A program made the translations under genes and the position numbers. DNA of 64,000 nt, from assembly GCA_947497895.1 (NCBI GenBank), contig CANMIL010000001.1:620001-684000 (forward strand), written 5' to 3'. Shown one piece after another: positions 35,691-45,550 of this stretch (the first letter of the stretch is position 1; every line of letters begins with the position of its first letter). The notes under the pieces were generated by a model. The model was given only the letters and a program-made list of their open reading frames with translations. It searched no databases and was not told the origin of the DNA. The stretch comes from an uncultured Tenacibaculum sp. (GTDB lineage Bacteria; Bacteroidota; Bacteroidia; Flavobacteriales; Flavobacteriaceae).

Positions 35691-36512
35691 TTGAAAAATC
35701 AACGACAAAATAAATGGAAAGAAAAGCTTCATGAGATTATCTATGAAGCAGATACGCGTGAAGGAAAAATCTTTGATGTGATTTTGATGATCGCTATACT
35801 TTCATCGGTTCTTTTTGTTATGCTAGAAAGTGTTGATGATATTCAAGTGAAATATGGAAATGCTTTAAATATTGGAGAATGGATTTTGACTATTTTATTT
35901 TCTATGGAGTATATTCTTCGGATTTTCGCCATCAATAAACCCACAAAGTACATTTTTAGCTTTTACGGTATTATTGATTTTTTATCAACCATTCCAAAAT
36001 ATCTATCCATATTCTTTATTGGTACGCATAGCTTAGTAGCACTTAGAGCACTTAGGTTGCTTCGAGTTTTCAGGATATTGAAACTAGCTAGGTTTATTGG
36101 TGAGAGTAATAACTTCGTAAAAGCTCTTAGAGCTAGTAAGGCGAAAATCGCTGTTTTTTTATTTTTCGTTGTAATCCTTTGTATTATTCTAGGAACAATT
36201 ATGTATTTAATTGAAGGTGGAGATAATGGTTTTACCAGTATTCCTAGAAGTGTATATTGGGCTATTGTTACACTAACAACAGTTGGTTATGGTGATATAG
36301 CACCACATACGGCCATTGGTCAATTAATTGCCAGTATTATTATGATTCTTGGTTATGGTATCATTGCTGTACCTACCGGAATTATATCATCGGAAATGAC
36401 AAAAACACAGGATATACACTTAAACACACAAGCATGTCCGAACTGTGGTGAAGAAGGACATGACGACGATGCCGAATACTGTAACCACTGCGGAAGTAAA
36501 TTGCACAATTAA
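35691..36512 (+). CDS. Voltage-gated potassium channel with C-terminal zinc ribbon
   Basis: A 273-residue six-helix channel from a TTG start. S4 is visible as ALRALRLLRVFRILKLAR (about residues 117-134), with Arg/Lys every third residue. The pore has TLTTVGYGDI with the K+ filter TVGYGD at 197-202. After S6 the cytoplasmic tail carries a zinc ribbon, CPNC...CNHC (C249, C252, C264, C267). The gene overlaps miaA by one base. It mediates potassium flux across the inner membrane; the ribbon may regulate gating or bind a partner. Confidence 0.9.
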   Translation: MKNQRQNKWKEKLHEIIYEADTREGKIFDVILMIAILSSVLFVMLESVDDIQVKYGNALNIGEWILTILFSMEYILRIFAINKPTKYIFSFYGIIDFLSTIPKYLSIFFIGTHSLVALRALRLLRVFRILKLARFIGESNNFVKALRASKAKIAVFLFFVVILCIILGTIMYLIEGGDNGFTSIPRSVYWAIVTLTTVGYGDIAPHTAIGQLIASIIMILGYGIIAVPTGIISSEMTKTQDIHLNTQACPNCGEEGHDDDAEYCNHCGSKLHN

Positions 36513-37414
36513 TGACAAATACACTTATTACTATTGTTGGAGCTACGGCTATAGGAAAAACAGCACTAAGCATAAAACTGGCACAACACTTTGGTTGTGA
36601 AATTATTTCTTGCGACTCACGACAATTTTATAAAGAAATGACCATAGGAACAGCTGTTCCTGATGAAGACGAATTGAGCGCAGCACCTCATCATTTTATT
36701 CAAAACAGAAGTATTGCTGAAGATTATAATGTAGGGCAATTTGAAAAAGATGCCTTATTAAAGCTCGATGGACTTTTTCAAAAATCTCCAATTCAAATCA
36801 TGGTTGGTGGTAGTGGATTGTATGTTGATGCTGTTTTAAAAGGATTAGATTATTTTCCTGATGTTGATCCTAAAATAAGAATAAATCTTACTCAAAGGTT
36901 AGAGTCCGAAGGTATCAATACTCTTCAAGAGGAATTAAAAACTTTAGATACTGAAGCCTATAATTCCATTGCTATTGACAATCCTCATCGATTAATTAGA
37001 GCTTTAGAAATATGTATCGGATCGGGAAAAACCTATTCTTCCTTTAAAAACAAACCTAAAACTCCACGTAATTTCAATAGCATTAAAATTGGACTGAACG
37101 CGGATCGAGAAATCATGTACAATCGTATTAACAAACGTGTTGATATCATGATGAATAATGGATTGTTAGAGGAAGCTGAAGCTCTCTTACCTCACAAACA
37201 ATTAAATGCATTGCAAACGGTGGGCTATCGTGAACTTTTCGATTATTTCGATGGGAAATTTACATTGGATTTTGCTATTGACGAAATTAAAAAGAATACA
37301 AGGCGTTTTGCTAAACGACAAGGGACTTGGTTTCGAAAGGACGAAAATATCATTTGGTTCGATTTCCAGCAAGACGTTCAAACAATTATTGAAACCATTA
37401 GCGATAAACTTTAA
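36512..37414 (+). CDS. miaA: tRNA dimethylallyltransferase
   Basis: A 300-residue enzyme that transfers a dimethylallyl group to A37 of tRNAs reading UNN codons. The P-loop GATAIGKTALSIKLA (residues 10-24), SCDSRQFYKEMTIGTA, GGSGLYVDAVLKGLD and the C-terminal QTVGYRELFDYFDG / RRFAKRQGTWFR segments are all standard MiaA. The length is normal. It is translationally coupled to the channel gene. Confidence 0.96.
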   Translation: MTNTLITIVGATAIGKTALSIKLAQHFGCEIISCDSRQFYKEMTIGTAVPDEDELSAAPHHFIQNRSIAEDYNVGQFEKDALLKLDGLFQKSPIQIMVGGSGLYVDAVLKGLDYFPDVDPKIRINLTQRLESEGINTLQEELKTLDTEAYNSIAIDNPHRLIRALEICIGSGKTYSSFKNKPKTPRNFNSIKIGLNADREIMYNRINKRVDIMMNNGLLEEAEALLPHKQLNALQTVGYRELFDYFDGKFTLDFAIDEIKKNTRRFAKRQGTWFRKDENIIWFDFQQDVQTIIETISDKL

Positions 37415-37509
37415 CTTTTTTTGAATACTCAAGATACTCACTTTTATATATTTGTGACAATACAAAGTAAATATGTATCAAAACACAAGTAGAAATCAAC
37501 ATCTAACAC

Positions 37510-37947
37510 GTGAACAATCAGGAAGAAACAAAATGGTTTAGAAGAAATTTAAAATGGATATTAACGTTTGGACTTCTATTCTTATTTTTTGTTTTATTTA
37601 TTTTAACTGAACTTGGTAAAATAAGTACTGACTTTGTCAAAGCATTTGCCGATACTGAACTATATGAAAATGCCTTAGATGAAGTGAAAAATAATACGGA
37701 CGTGATCAATTTGCTTGGAGAGATTGAACCAATTGATAAGATGTCAATTTTAGAAGGCGAGGTTGAATACAGCAACAATAACAAAACAGTGAATTCAACT
37801 ATTAGAATTGTTGGTACAAAAGGAAAAGCTCGAATGGACATTATCGCGGAGAAAATATCTGAAGAGTGGATTTATTCCAAAATAAACGTTCGAATTAAAA
37901 ACCCAACAGAAAAACGACAAACAATAGAAATTATATCTAATAAATAA
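37510..37947 (+). CDS. Coa1-family membrane protein
   Basis: A 145-residue protein from a GTG start. It has one membrane helix (about residues 13-34) and an extracytoplasmic domain with the Coa1/DUF1783 pattern (YENALDEVKNNTDVINLLGE, then VGTKGKARM, then EWIYSKINVRI). Mitochondrial Coa1 assists cytochrome c oxidase assembly; the bacterial role is not established. It lies just upstream of the Skp-like gene. Confidence 0.6.
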   Translation: MNNQEETKWFRRNLKWILTFGLLFLFFVLFILTELGKISTDFVKAFADTELYENALDEVKNNTDVINLLGEIEPIDKMSILEGEVEYSNNNKTVNSTIRIVGTKGKARMDIIAEKISEEWIYSKINVRIKNPTEKRQTIEIISNK

Positions 37948-37960
37948 TAAAAACGACAGA

Positions 37961-38464
37961 ATGAAATTAAAAATTACCCTTATAGTAGCCTTATTAATAA
38001 CAAGCTTTGGTTTTTCTCAAACTAAAGTAGGAACTGTAGATACCGATTTTATTATGGGGAAAATGCCTGAAATGAAAGATGTTCTTACCAGAATTAATAG
38101 CTACGGAAAACAATTAGATTCTACATTTCAAATAAAAGCGAAAGAGTATAGTGAAAAAATTGAAGCCTTTAAAAAAGTTGAAAAAACATTATCAGAAGAC
38201 GACAAAAAAACGAAAATAAATGAGATTGCTGGTATTGAACAAGAAATGGCTAAATTTCGTAAAAATGGTTCTACTTTAATTCAATTAAGAAGGGATGAAT
38301 TTATGAAACCTCTATACAAAAAACTGAATACAGCAATTCAACAAATAGCAAAAGCTGAAGGCTATACTCAAATATTATCAACCAGAGGAAATGACTTTGC
38401 TTATATCGATGATCGTTTCGATATTACAAGTAAAGTTTTAGCTAAACTTGGTATTAAGGAATAA
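37961..38464 (+). CDS. OmpH/Skp-family periplasmic chaperone
   Basis: A 167-residue protein with a signal peptide (MKLKITLIVALLITSFGFS, cleaved near residue 20), then VGTVDTDFIMGKMPE and a long helical, Lys/Glu-rich hairpin (about 55-115), as in Skp. The C-terminal strand segment YIDDRFDITSKVL closes the trimer body. It chaperones outer-membrane proteins in the periplasm. It is not beside bamA here. Confidence 0.87.
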   Translation: MKLKITLIVALLITSFGFSQTKVGTVDTDFIMGKMPEMKDVLTRINSYGKQLDSTFQIKAKEYSEKIEAFKKVEKTLSEDDKKTKINEIAGIEQEMAKFRKNGSTLIQLRRDEFMKPLYKKLNTAIQQIAKAEGYTQILSTRGNDFAYIDDRFDITSKVLAKLGIKE

Positions 38465-38473
38465 CTTAAGTAA

Positions 38474-39289
38474 ATGCACCCAAAACATAAAAACTTACAA
38501 TTACAATATATAGGTTTTCATAAAACACCTTTTCTATGGTATGGAAAAGGTGTTTTTGATTTGGAGCAATTTAACATCAAAAACACATCCTATCTTTCTT
38601 TCAATACTGTTATCAATGAAAAGTTAAGACTTGGAAAACTTGTGGAAAGATTCGTTTCTTTTGATTTAAAAAATCAAGATGACGTTGATATCATTGTTGA
38701 GAATGTTCAAATTCAAAAAGAAAAGATAACCCTGGGGGAAATTGATTGTTTACTCTACCAAAATAACATCCCAATTCATTTAGAAATCATTTATAAGTTC
38801 TATTTATATGATCCGAAAATATTGGATGGTGAAATTTACCGATGGATTGGTCCCAACAAAAGAGATTCGCTTGTTCAAAAATTAACAAAACTCAAAGACA
38901 AACAACTTCCTTTACTTTTTTTAAATGAAAGTAAAACCTACTTAAACCAATTGGGGTTATCTTCAGAAAACATAAAACAACAAGTTTATTTTAAAGCACA
39001 ACTTTACATTCCATACAATAACATCAATAATAATTACCCTGAAGTTAATAATGATTGTATTGCTGGATACTACTGTCATTATAAGGAATTAAAACAACTG
39101 GCTAATTCAAAATTTTATGTACCGAACAAACACGATTGGCTAGTTATTCCGCATGCAAATGTTGCATGGCTTCCTTATGAAAAAGCCATCTCAGAAATTT
39201 TCAGATTCATTGATCAGAAAAATTCTCCGTTATGCTGGGTTAAAAAGCCAAACGGTGAATTTATTAAACTTTTTGTGGTTTGGTGGTAA
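38474..39289 (+). CDS. DUF1853 family protein
   Basis: A 271-residue soluble protein. The arrangement LRLGKLVERFVSFDL, ITLGEIDCLLYQNNIPIHLEIIYKFYLYD and WIGPNKRDSLVQKLTKLKDKQL is that of DUF1853. The GE-x-D...E-x-x-K pattern hints at a PD-(D/E)XK nuclease-like fold, but this is inference. It converges with and overlaps the EamA gene by 26 bases. Confidence 0.75.
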   Translation: MHPKHKNLQLQYIGFHKTPFLWYGKGVFDLEQFNIKNTSYLSFNTVINEKLRLGKLVERFVSFDLKNQDDVDIIVENVQIQKEKITLGEIDCLLYQNNIPIHLEIIYKFYLYDPKILDGEIYRWIGPNKRDSLVQKLTKLKDKQLPLLFLNESKTYLNQLGLSSENIKQQVYFKAQLYIPYNNINNNYPEVNNDCIAGYYCHYKELKQLANSKFYVPNKHDWLVIPHANVAWLPYEKAISEIFRFIDQKNSPLCWVKKPNGEFIKLFVVWW

Positions 39290-40187
39290 CTTTCAGTTTA
39301 CTCTGCCTCTTCCTAGAATTGATAAAATAGACTCCTGTTAATAATACTGCCGATGCTATAATCGATTGTGTACTCAATTTTTCATCTAAAAAATACCACC
39401 CTAGCAACAAAGCTATCACTGGATTCACATAAGCGGAAGTAGAAACTTTCTCCGCTGAAACATTTTTTAGTAAAAAATTAAAAGCCGTAAATGCAACGAT
39501 TCCTCCGAATAGAATTAGCAAAATCATAGATACCTGAACTTTGCCACCCCATTCAGTTGGAACTTTCCAAGTTTCTCCAACTAAAAAACTTAATGTAAAC
39601 AGCATTAATCCAGCAATTACCATTTGAAAGCCCGTACTTACAAAAAAATTATTTGGTAGTTCTGCTTTCGAAACAAACACACTCCCATAACTCCAGCTTA
39701 AAACACAAGAAAAAATCATAAAAATACCGAGAATCATATTTTCTGATGTCGTCACTTCCTTCTGACTTACAAGCAAGTACATTCCAACAACCCCCAATCC
39801 TACTCCAATTATTGACCTTCCTTGCATTTTCTTACCATCAATGAGTCTCATTAAGAAAAGTACAAACAGGGGTTGTGTTGAGGCCAATAAAGCCGCAAAA
39901 CCGCTATCTACATACTTTAATGCCCATACAAAAACACCATTTCCATAAACCAAAAAAAGAAATCCAGCAATCGTTGAGTTCAGTAATTGCTTTTTAGTTA
40001 TCCTTAATGACTTATTTGTCATTTTTGCAATTAACATAATTAACAAACCAGCGGAAGTAAAACGAAAAGCTCCAATAAACATTGGATCTAAAACGTCAAC
40101 TGCAATTTTGTTCATTAAATAAGTTGATCCCCATATTACATAAATAGAGAAAAAAGAAGCAATGATTAGAATTTTAGTTTTATTCAT
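39264..40187 (-). CDS. EamA (drug/metabolite) family transporter
   Basis: About 307 residues from the ATG at 40187 (an ATG two codons earlier is also possible). Ten hydrophobic helices are arranged as two EamA repeats. Typical segments are IYVIWGSTYLMNKIA near the start and SAYVNPVIALLLGWYFLDE in the second repeat. It is a YdcZ/RhaT-like exporter of unknown substrate. The last bases overlap the convergent DUF1853 gene. Confidence 0.88.
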   Translation of the reverse strand: MNKTKILIIASFFSIYVIWGSTYLMNKIAVDVLDPMFIGAFRFTSAGLLIMLIAKMTNKSLRITKKQLLNSTIAGFLFLVYGNGVFVWALKYVDSGFAALLASTQPLFVLFLMRLIDGKKMQGRSIIGVGLGVVGMYLLVSQKEVTTSENMILGIFMIFSCVLSWSYGSVFVSKAELPNNFFVSTGFQMVIAGLMLFTLSFLVGETWKVPTEWGGKVQVSMILLILFGGIVAFTAFNFLLKNVSAEKVSTSAYVNPVIALLLGWYFLDEKLSTQSIIASAVLLTGVYFINSRKRQSKLKVTTKPQKV

Positions 40188-40390
40188 TTTCAAGTTAGTT
40201 CGTTGACAAAGTGATGCTTTTAAAATACAGTCCCTTATCTCTGTATTTTCTCATAGAACTCATTTAAATGAGTTCATAGTTTTCTTTGCATTTCTCATGG
40301 ACCTGTCATGAAGAAGCTGCCTTTCAAATGTACAACAAAGTTCGATTCAAATGATATTTATATTCTTTATCATAGCATCATAAAAAAAGC

Positions 40391-40415
40391 CCTTGAAACC
40401 ATAGCATTTTCAAGG
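40391..40415 (-). terminator. Terminator after the YiaAB gene
   Basis: An 8-bp stem (40391-40398 with 40408-40415) with seven T's following on the minus strand after a GC step. Confidence 0.75.
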
Positions 40416-40437
40416 ACCAAACTAAAAGATATGTCAA

Positions 40438-40926
40438 CTATTCTTCCTCTTTCTCAGCGTTTTTATTAATATATTCTATATCTCTTGTGTTTTTTTGAAC
40501 GGAAATTGCGGCATAGACACTTAACGTAAAAGCCATTGCATAAAATCCTTTTTCACTTAGTAACAGTTCTGCATTCCATAAACCAACAATTAGAAGGATT
40601 ATTGAAACAACCGTTGTAAACCAACTTATACTATAATATATTTCCGTTACTTGAACTCCTTCCAAACGATCTCTAATCGATTTTTGAACTGATATCACCG
40701 AAAACAATGCAAATAATAACACTGTAAAATAATAGCCCTTTTCATTCAGTTCCATTTCAACATTCCACAAACCAATACAATACGCGGTAATTCCAATTAG
40801 CAAACCTGCCCATGATGCACCAACATATGCTGAAGTTGGTTTTTGATTGTATACTTTTTTCTTTTTGTCTTTTTCAATGTTATTCTTTCCTTTTTGATCG
40901 AATACGTTTTTAATTTGATTGTCCAT
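40438..40926 (-). CDS. YiaA/YiaB-family membrane protein
   Basis: A 162-residue protein with two copies of the YiaAB two-helix unit: SWAGLLIGITAYCIGLWN...KGYYFTVLLFALFSVISVQKSIRD and a second copy ending MAFTLSVYAAISVQKNTRD. The N-terminus is Lys-rich. Four membrane helices are predicted. Function is not known. It is a single-gene unit with a terminator. Confidence 0.85.
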   Translation of the reverse strand: MDNQIKNVFDQKGKNNIEKDKKKKVYNQKPTSAYVGASWAGLLIGITAYCIGLWNVEMELNEKGYYFTVLLFALFSVISVQKSIRDRLEGVQVTEIYYSISWFTTVVSIILLIVGLWNAELLLSEKGFYAMAFTLSVYAAISVQKNTRDIEYINKNAEKEEE

Positions 40927-41075
40927 AACTTTTGGTTTTAATTATGGTTCAAAATTCAGACTAATGAGGAAGGTTCACAAAACAACTTTCAAAAAAACCT
41001 ATTGATATATTTTAAAACAATTAAAACAAAACTACTATATTTACTCACAAAAATAAACATAAATCTAACGACTAA

Positions 41076-42593
41076 ATGAATCAAATTTCCCACATAATCT
41101 CATCATTTTCTCCTGAAGAAAGTCTAAAATTTGAATCATTTTTACAAAGAAGAAACAAAAGAAAGGATGCTAAAAACATCCAGTTATTCAAACTTTTAAA
41201 ACAAGGAGAATTATCAACCGAACTGATATGCAACACATTATACGGTAAACAAAATAGAGCCGCATTGTATACTTTAAAACAACGTCTTCATGAAAGTTTA
41301 ATTGATTTTATTGCTATGAATAAGATCCAAGGTGAAAACTCCATAGACATGCTATTGATTAAATACATTATGGTTTCCAGAGATTTCTTATTTCAACAAC
41401 ATTATAACGAAGCATATAAACTATTGAACAAAGCCGAAGTATTGGCCAAAGACTATGAATTGTTTTCTATATTAAATGAAATATATCACACCAAAATTCA
41501 ATATGCGCATTTACATCCCAAAACTGATTTAGCCAAAACAATTGTAGAATTTAAAGCAAATCAAAAAAGTTATTTTCTTGAAGAAGAGTTAAACATTATC
41601 TATGCGAAAATTAGAAACAACCTCATTCTAATTCCTAATGAAAGAGGTTCTATATTAGATTTTGAATCATTCATTCAATCCATATTTGAGGAACATGACA
41701 TTAACATCAATGATTCACTGTCCTTTAAATCACTCTATCAATTAATTTCTATCGTAAATCTTTCAGCTTTTATCCATAAAAATTATTTAAAAGTTGAACC
41801 TTTTTTAATAAAGACCTATAGTATCCTTTCCAGCAAAAAAGGGAAAGAAAAACAGCTGTTTTATCATATTCGAGTACTCTATTTAATTGCAAACACACTC
41901 TTCCGAAATAAGAAATTCGAAGAATCTCTAGAATATCTTGAATCCATGTTGATTTTAATGAAGAGTAGCAACAAAAAATATTACAAACTCTTCTACCTAA
42001 ACCACCTCCTACTCTACGTTTTGAACAAAAACTATATGAATAAGCAAGAGGAAGCTATTACATTATTAGAAGAAACGGTTCGCAAAAAGCATAACGATCA
42101 AAAATCACTCTTGGAAATTCAATTAAGCCTACTGATGTTTTACTTTCAAAGTAATACGTTTGATAAGGCCATGAAACTCCTTAATCAATTGAATCATTCA
42201 GATCAATGGTACACAGATAAAGTAGGAATTGAATGGCTGATTAAGAAAAAGCTCTTTGAAATACTTTTGCACCTTGAATTAGAAAATTTGAACTTATTTG
42301 AATCTCGATTATTGAGTTTTAAACGAAAATACTATTCCTATCTGAAAGAAATACACCAAGAAAGAGTTATTGACTATTTAAAATTAGTAGAACTCTATTA
42401 TAAAGATCCTTCTATAGTTACAACAACAAAGTTTCATGATTTGGTAGAAACATCCTTTGAATTTGTTGGCCCAAAACAAGAAGATATATTCGTAATGAGT
42501 TTTTACGCTTGGTTAAAAAGTAAAATGCAGCAACTACCTGTTTTCGAAGTTACATTGAACCTAATTGAGCAAGCTCAAAACAGTTCAACGTAG
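41076..42593 (+). CDS. Conserved helical-repeat (TPR-like) protein of unknown function
   Basis: A 505-residue soluble, mostly helical protein with no signal peptide. The N-terminal about 90 residues (MNQISHIISSFSPEESLKFESFLQRRNKRKD, ALYTLKQRLHESLIDFI) form a helical domain I cannot place. From about residue 110 there are TPR-like helix pairs (QQHYNEAYKLLNKAEVLAKDY, NKKFEESLEYLESMLIL, SNTFDKAMKLLNQL). It is probably a scaffold or a regulator partner. It is single, with its own upstream region. Confidence 0.6.
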   Translation: MNQISHIISSFSPEESLKFESFLQRRNKRKDAKNIQLFKLLKQGELSTELICNTLYGKQNRAALYTLKQRLHESLIDFIAMNKIQGENSIDMLLIKYIMVSRDFLFQQHYNEAYKLLNKAEVLAKDYELFSILNEIYHTKIQYAHLHPKTDLAKTIVEFKANQKSYFLEEELNIIYAKIRNNLILIPNERGSILDFESFIQSIFEEHDININDSLSFKSLYQLISIVNLSAFIHKNYLKVEPFLIKTYSILSSKKGKEKQLFYHIRVLYLIANTLFRNKKFEESLEYLESMLILMKSSNKKYYKLFYLNHLLLYVLNKNYMNKQEEAITLLEETVRKKHNDQKSLLEIQLSLLMFYFQSNTFDKAMKLLNQLNHSDQWYTDKVGIEWLIKKKLFEILLHLELENLNLFESRLLSFKRKYYSYLKEIHQERVIDYLKLVELYYKDPSIVTTTKFHDLVETSFEFVGPKQEDIFVMSFYAWLKSKMQQLPVFEVTLNLIEQAQNSST

Positions 42594-42609
42594 TTAATTC
42601 TCATTTAGA

Positions 42610-43761
42610 TTAAAGTAAACTTTCTAAATAATGCTCATCTATTTGATAGGCATTTTTTAACTCATCTATTTTTTTATTCAATGAATCAACATCTGTTCTT
42701 TTATTCGATTTAGAACCGATAAGCATTACATTCTTTCTTGTATGTTCGTTACTGATAAATTCGAAGACCTTTGTGTTGTAATTATGTTTCTCCATAATTA
42801 AAGCACGTATTGTGTCCGTTACCATTTCAAAATGACGCTCTTTAAAAATTCCGTATTTCAAAAGTGGGCTCTCCTGCTCTTTGCCTTTCACTTGCTGCCT
42901 TACTTGTTTATGGCAACAAGGAGCACAAATAATCAATTCAGATTTAGCAGATAATCCTTTAAAAATAGCATCATCCGTAGCAGTATCACATGCATGTAAC
43001 GCTATTAATATGTCGATTTTATCATTGTCATATTCCTGAATTGGCTGCGCAACAAATTTCAAGTCATTAAAACTACATTTTTCAGCTACATCATTACAAT
43101 ATTTTACCAAACTATCACGCAATTCAATACCCGTTAAAGTAACCTTATGCTTACGTTTATTTACTAAGTAATCATATAAAGCAAAGGTCAAGTATCCTTT
43201 TCCTGACCCCATATCTACGATATGGACTGTTTTGGGAAGTTTAACCGATTTTAATTGAACCTCTATAATTTCCAAATACTTGTTTATCTGACGATACTTG
43301 TCCGCCATTTTAGGAATCACCTTCCCTTCTTTATCCGTAACTCCAAGTAATTCCAAATACTTCCCAGAAGCTAATCTTTCTTTGGATTTATCATGACTTT
43401 CTGAAGGCTTACTGGTTAAGCTAGGTTTGGTACTTTTATAACTTACCTTTTTCTTTTTTGAAATTAAAACAATTAAATCGTTTGTTAAGGTAAACAAGGT
43501 AGCAGCTTTAAAGTTCTCTGTTAAAAGTAGCTCCAACTGCTCAATGCTTTCTTCTAATGAATAGTTTTTAACTTGATCGTTGGTTAAATATCGATATAAG
43601 AATTGTAAACAAGGCTCTTCTTTAATAATAACCTTTCTTACATATACATTTGCCAATTTATCGCCTTTCTTAGCAACTTTACTTAGAGTAAGTTTTACAA
43701 AGTTATCGTTAGTACAACTCTCTTTTAACTCTATAAATAGTTTCTGTAATGCTTCTTTCAA
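42610..43761 (-). CDS. Class I SAM-dependent methyltransferase (METTL25/Methyltransf_32-like)
   Basis: A 383-residue protein. The SAM motif I is VDMGSGKGYLTFALYDYL (about residues 183-200). HACDTATDDAIFKG and CAPCCHKQVR follow, a combination typical of the Methyltransf_32 family. An N-terminal about 120-residue domain precedes a Lys/Ser-rich linker. The target (RNA or protein) is unknown. It converges with the TPR-like gene 16 bases away. Confidence 0.8.
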   Translation of the reverse strand: MKEALQKLFIELKESCTNDNFVKLTLSKVAKKGDKLANVYVRKVIIKEEPCLQFLYRYLTNDQVKNYSLEESIEQLELLLTENFKAATLFTLTNDLIVLISKKKKVSYKSTKPSLTSKPSESHDKSKERLASGKYLELLGVTDKEGKVIPKMADKYRQINKYLEIIEVQLKSVKLPKTVHIVDMGSGKGYLTFALYDYLVNKRKHKVTLTGIELRDSLVKYCNDVAEKCSFNDLKFVAQPIQEYDNDKIDILIALHACDTATDDAIFKGLSAKSELIICAPCCHKQVRQQVKGKEQESPLLKYGIFKERHFEMVTDTIRALIMEKHNYNTKVFEFISNEHTRKNVMLIGSKSNKRTDVDSLNKKIDELKNAYQIDEHYLESLL

Positions 43762-43917
43762 ACCTTAAACTTTTAATCGATTCTATATGTTTTTTTTAAT
43801 TAAACATATTCATACTGCATAGCAAAAGTAAGCAATCTAGAAATATTCAGATTCTTAAAAGACATTAGATTTAAACCTTATCCAAAAACACGTACATTTT
43901 ATAAAATAGTTTAAAAA

Positions 43918-44181
43918 TTATGCTCCTATATCTCCCTGGTTATGGAGACCACGTTCCTTTTTTTGCAAATAATCTCTTTTTGTTTTCGTCATCACTTCAA
44001 ATTCATCTTTAATTAAATCTTTAATCAGGAAATACCACACAAAAGGAAGTAAACAAACGAAAATACTATTCATAATTTTCTGAGATCTTGTTAAGACTCT
44101 ATTATTGATAATTCTTTTTAAATAAAAGTATGTTTGGATTATATAGGTAATTAAGAGAGTAGAAATGTAGAAAAGTTTCAT
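43918..44181 (-). CDS. Small membrane protein, unknown function
   Basis: An 87-residue protein when started at the ATG at 44179-44181. The longer frame would include the fasciclin gene's terminator. It has two hydrophobic helices (about residues 3-22 and 34-54) and a charged C-terminal tail (KDEFEVMTKTKRDYLQKKE). No family is recognised. Confidence 0.55.
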   Translation of the reverse strand: MKLFYISTLLITYIIQTYFYLKRIINNRVLTRSQKIMNSIFVCLLPFVWYFLIKDLIKDEFEVMTKTKRDYLQKKERGLHNQGDIGA

Positions 44182-44208
44182 GAGCTTTTTCTGCAAAAAT
44201 AAAAAAAC

Positions 44209-44232
44209 CGGCATAACAACAAAGTTATACCG
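44209..44232 (-). terminator. Terminator after the fasciclin gene
   Basis: A 9-bp stem with one G-U pair (44209-44217 with 44224-44232) and seven T's on the minus strand. Confidence 0.8.
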
Positions 44233-44258
44233 ATTTAAATAGAAAAGTCTAGGAATCT

Positions 44259-45224
44259 TTAGACACCTGGGAGTAAAACGGTATTCACGACATGAATTAC
44301 TCCGTTGGTTCCTTGAACGTCAGTTGCAGTTATGGTAACCGTTTGATCGCTTGAGGTCTTCAATTTAGCCCCATCAGTTAGATCAACAGTAACTTTTTCT
44401 GTACTTAACATAGTTATTTCTTGGTTATTCTGTAATTGTTTCGATTGTACATTGGCAGCATTTACCACATGATATTTTAGAACGGCATCTAATGTTTCAA
44501 TTGGAATATCCGCTAAACCATTCCAATCTGCATTACTGTCCAATAACGCTTGAAAAGCCTCATTTGTTGGTGCAAAAATGGTAAATGGACCATCTCCGTT
44601 TAAAACAGATACAAAATCAGTTGTATGTCTATTATCGGTTAACGCGGCAACAAGAGTTGAAAAATTAGAGTTGTTAATTGCAGTTGTTACTACATTAGGT
44701 GGTAGCATCACTTTATCAATTATATGTACAATACCATTACTAGCTTCTATATTCACCGTAACAGGTTTCGCATCCCCATTGAACTCAATAGCTCCTGTAG
44801 TTTCTATCTGTAAAGACAAACTTTCATCATTTGGTCCGATAGCCAAAGTAGTTGCATAAGAATCTGATAAATCGCCTGAAGCTACTTTCTGTCCTAAAAC
44901 ATGAAACTTAAGAACATTTGTCAATACATCCGTTGGAATATCATCTAAAGAGTTCCAATCGTTGTTAGAGTCCAACAAAGCTTGAAATGCAGTATTTGTC
45001 GGGGCGAATACTGTTAGAGTACCATCTGCGGAAAGAGCATCTACCAATCCTGCCTTCTGCACGGCAGCAACGAGTGAACTCAAATCAGCAGTAGCAGAAG
45101 CTAATTCTACAATATTTTTTGGTTGTTCTACGACTGGTGTATCATCATCAGAGCAAGAGATAAATGACACGGAAGCCAACATCAATCCAGAGAACATCAT
45201 TGTTTTTAAGTTTTTAGCAAACAT
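44259..45224 (-). CDS. Fasciclin-domain lipoprotein (two FAS1 domains)
   Basis: A 321-residue protein. A signal peptide ends in a lipobox-like SFISC (C24) followed by SDDD, suggesting an outer-membrane lipoprotein. Two FAS1 domains follow at about residues 40-175 and 185-320. Each has the H1 motif TVFAPTNTAFQALLDS / TIFAPTNEAFQALLDS and the H2-like NGIVHIIDKVMLPP / NGVIHVVNTVLLPG. FAS1 domains mediate adhesion. The gene is monocistronic. Confidence 0.92.
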   Translation of the reverse strand: MFAKNLKTMMFSGLMLASVSFISCSDDDTPVVEQPKNIVELASATADLSSLVAAVQKAGLVDALSADGTLTVFAPTNTAFQALLDSNNDWNSLDDIPTDVLTNVLKFHVLGQKVASGDLSDSYATTLAIGPNDESLSLQIETTGAIEFNGDAKPVTVNIEASNGIVHIIDKVMLPPNVVTTAINNSNFSTLVAALTDNRHTTDFVSVLNGDGPFTIFAPTNEAFQALLDSNADWNGLADIPIETLDAVLKYHVVNAANVQSKQLQNNQEITMLSTEKVTVDLTDGAKLKTSSDQTVTITATDVQGTNGVIHVVNTVLLPGV

Positions 45225-45550
45225 TACTTATTGTTTTAAGTTAGCACCTACTTCTTATTTTGAGTCTATATTCGGCTAATTCAGACTTTGTTTATTTTAA
45301 ATAAAAAAATATTAAACAAAATTAATTGCTTCAAAAAAAACACGCCTCAGCGTTGTTCAAATTTAAATAATTTTGTTTAACAAAACAAAATATTATTTAA
45401 ACAAAAATATTTACACATGTGAATTATCTTTAGAAACAAGCTTTAAACCGCCTCTCCTAACACGGTTTAGTATCAAAAAAATATTTACTTCTACTCATTC
45501 TCTTTTTAATTTACATTATTAAAAGCTTTTAAAATCTCACAATACTCTAT
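45225..45550. other. AT-rich upstream region of the fasciclin gene
   Basis: No ORF. It contains a 17-bp AT-rich inverted repeat (45362-45378 with 45383-45401, one 2-base bulge, 4-base loop) without a T-tract, and presumably the fasciclin promoter. Confidence 0.45.
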
